NCBI RefSeq assembly: GCF_009811755.1
Contig: NZ_BLIV01000009.1
Coordinates: 62,001-126,000, forward strand
Reading direction: 5' to 3'
DNA length: 64,000 nt
Source: Roseobacter cerasinus
GTDB taxonomy: Bacteria > Pseudomonadota > Alphaproteobacteria > Rhodobacterales > Rhodobacteraceae
The translations under genes and the position numbers were made by a program. Below, in pieces: positions 63,125 through 64,000 of the stretch. Under the pieces are notes generated by a model. That model was given only the letters and a program-made list of their open reading frames with translations, did not search any database and had not been told where the DNA came from. Within the stretch, counting starts at the first letter, position 1; the number at the start of each line of letters is the position of its first letter.

Positions 63125-64000
63125 ATGTCCGTCGTTACGGTTGAAATTGAAAACCAGGTTGCTGTTGTCACGATCGACAACCCTCCTGTGAATGCGACAT
63201 CCACCGCTGTGCGTCAGGGCCTTTTGGATGCCGTTGCTGATGTGCAAGGTTCCCGTTTGGCGATCTTGAAATGCACCGGACGCACGTTTGTTGCAGGCGG
63301 CGACATGAGCGAATTCGACCGCCCGACAGAAGAGCCGCATCTGCCTGACGTCATTCAGGCGATTGAAGACAGCGAGACACCTTTTCTGGCGGTCCTTCAC
63401 GGCACTGTTCTGGGCGGAGGGCTTGAACTTGCGATGGCTTGCGCGTTTCGGATCGCTGCGCCGGGCACACGGTTTGGATTGCCCGAAGTGAACATGGGGC
63501 TCATCCCCGGTGCCGGTGGAACGCAGCGCGCGCCGCGCTTGTTTGGGTGGGATGCGGCCGTTGACATGGCTTGTTCGGCGAAAATGCTGGATGCTGAAAC
63601 CGCGCTTTCACTTGGTGCGATTGACGCGATTTCTGATAATGCCCTCAGCTTGGCTCTTACTTGGGATCAATCACGGCCTTTGCCCGTATCACAACGGGCG
63701 GCCCCTGCAGTTGAAGCAGAATGGCTCCAGGAAAAGCGAAACAAGTTGGTCACTCGAGCCAGGGGCCAAAAGGCGCCCGTTCTGAATTTTGATGCACTTC
63801 GATGGGCGCTTAAACCGTTTGCCGAAAGCCAGCCACGCGAGCGAGAATTGCATCTTGACCTGCGCCAATCGGATGAAAGCAAAGCCTTACGCCACGCCTT
63901 TTTCGCCGAACGCCAGGTCGCAAAACCCAAGGCAATTGAAGGCGGGACAGCAACCGATATTGCGCATGTCGCGGTCGTCGGCGGCGGGCTGATGGGCGCT
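63125..64000 (+). CDS. Fused enoyl-CoA hydratase/3-hydroxyacyl-CoA dehydrogenase (partial)
   Basis: An open frame of 292 codons from ATG at 63125 that runs off the right end. The N-terminal crotonase domain has FVAGGDMSEFDRP and LHGTVLGGGLELAMACAFRI plus GLPEVNMGLIPGAGGTQRAP; near the right edge VAVVGGGLMGA begins the NAD-binding domain of 3-hydroxyacyl-CoA dehydrogenase. This is the FadB/FadJ-like order, probably acting on the ring-opened product of the paa pathway (PaaH-type step) or general beta-oxidation. The ribosome site is weak. Divergent from the paaG operon. Confidence 0.85.
   Translation, partial: MSVVTVEIENQVAVVTIDNPPVNATSTAVRQGLLDAVADVQGSRLAILKCTGRTFVAGGDMSEFDRPTEEPHLPDVIQAIEDSETPFLAVLHGTVLGGGLELAMACAFRIAAPGTRFGLPEVNMGLIPGAGGTQRAPRLFGWDAAVDMACSAKMLDAETALSLGAIDAISDNALSLALTWDQSRPLPVSQRAAPAVEAEWLQEKRNKLVTRARGQKAPVLNFDALRWALKPFAESQPRERELHLDLRQSDESKALRHAFFAERQVAKPKAIEGGTATDIAHVAVVGGGLMGA

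Overview
The window reads as chromosome of a roseobacter-type alphaproteobacterium (Rhodobacteraceae). It has high G+C core genes, tight operons with ATGA stop/start overlaps, a soxBDAG sarcosine oxidase operon, a VPLPA-CTERM-type surface protein, a CoxL form II protein, ccmI, MetR/metF and phenylacetate (paa) genes. The genus was not assigned.

Layout. 0-5.8 kb: a DUF2235 hydrolase, a TspO-like membrane protein and the envelope/ribosome operon yfgM-bamB-der. 5.9-11.1 kb: an RND efflux pair behind an operator-like palindrome, the permease carrying an unusual membrane insertion. 11.1-18.2 kb: DUF302 protein, ATM1-type ABC exporter, LysM protein, LOG-family hydrolase, RarD, Fe/Mn superoxide dismutase and two tandem secreted paralogues. 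18.3-24.7 kb: soxBDAG, interrupted by small membrane-protein genes. 24.9-31.6 kb: ccmI-ruvX-DUF1289, a LytR_C-like membrane protein, metR/metF, a thioesterase, a HemG-like flavodoxin and a DUF1127-like small protein. 31.6-36.8 kb: a CoxL-like/DUF2235/alpha-beta hydrolase operon and a cell-surface protein. 37-51.8 kb: housekeeping genes (valS, crotonase, aminotransferases, glycosyltransferase, ygfZ, efp, cobQ, a PopZ-like protein, tolC, pcm).

52.0-59.9 kb is a genomic island. It begins at tRNA-Cys with a compact tyrosine recombinase, holds low-G+C genes absent from the surrounding style, and ends near a broken IS3-family remnant. Its centre is a DNA methyltransferase converging on a 799-residue GHKL (MutL/MORC/Hsp90-like) ATPase with a co-directional 73-residue protein. 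This is the best candidate in the window for a poorly described, probably defensive, system.

59.9-64 kb is the phenylacetate degradation locus: the paaG-paaI-paaK-paaR operon diverges from a fused enoyl-CoA hydratase/3-hydroxyacyl-CoA dehydrogenase gene that runs off the end, with a TetR-type dyad between them.

Structural DNA is also notable: two homologous long hairpins with compensatory changes between convergent genes, a 48-bp perfect palindrome upstream of the CoxL-like gene, a 20-bp-stem G+C hairpin, and a 7 x 12-bp tandem repeat in the island. No CRISPR array, rRNA operon or riboswitch was recognised.
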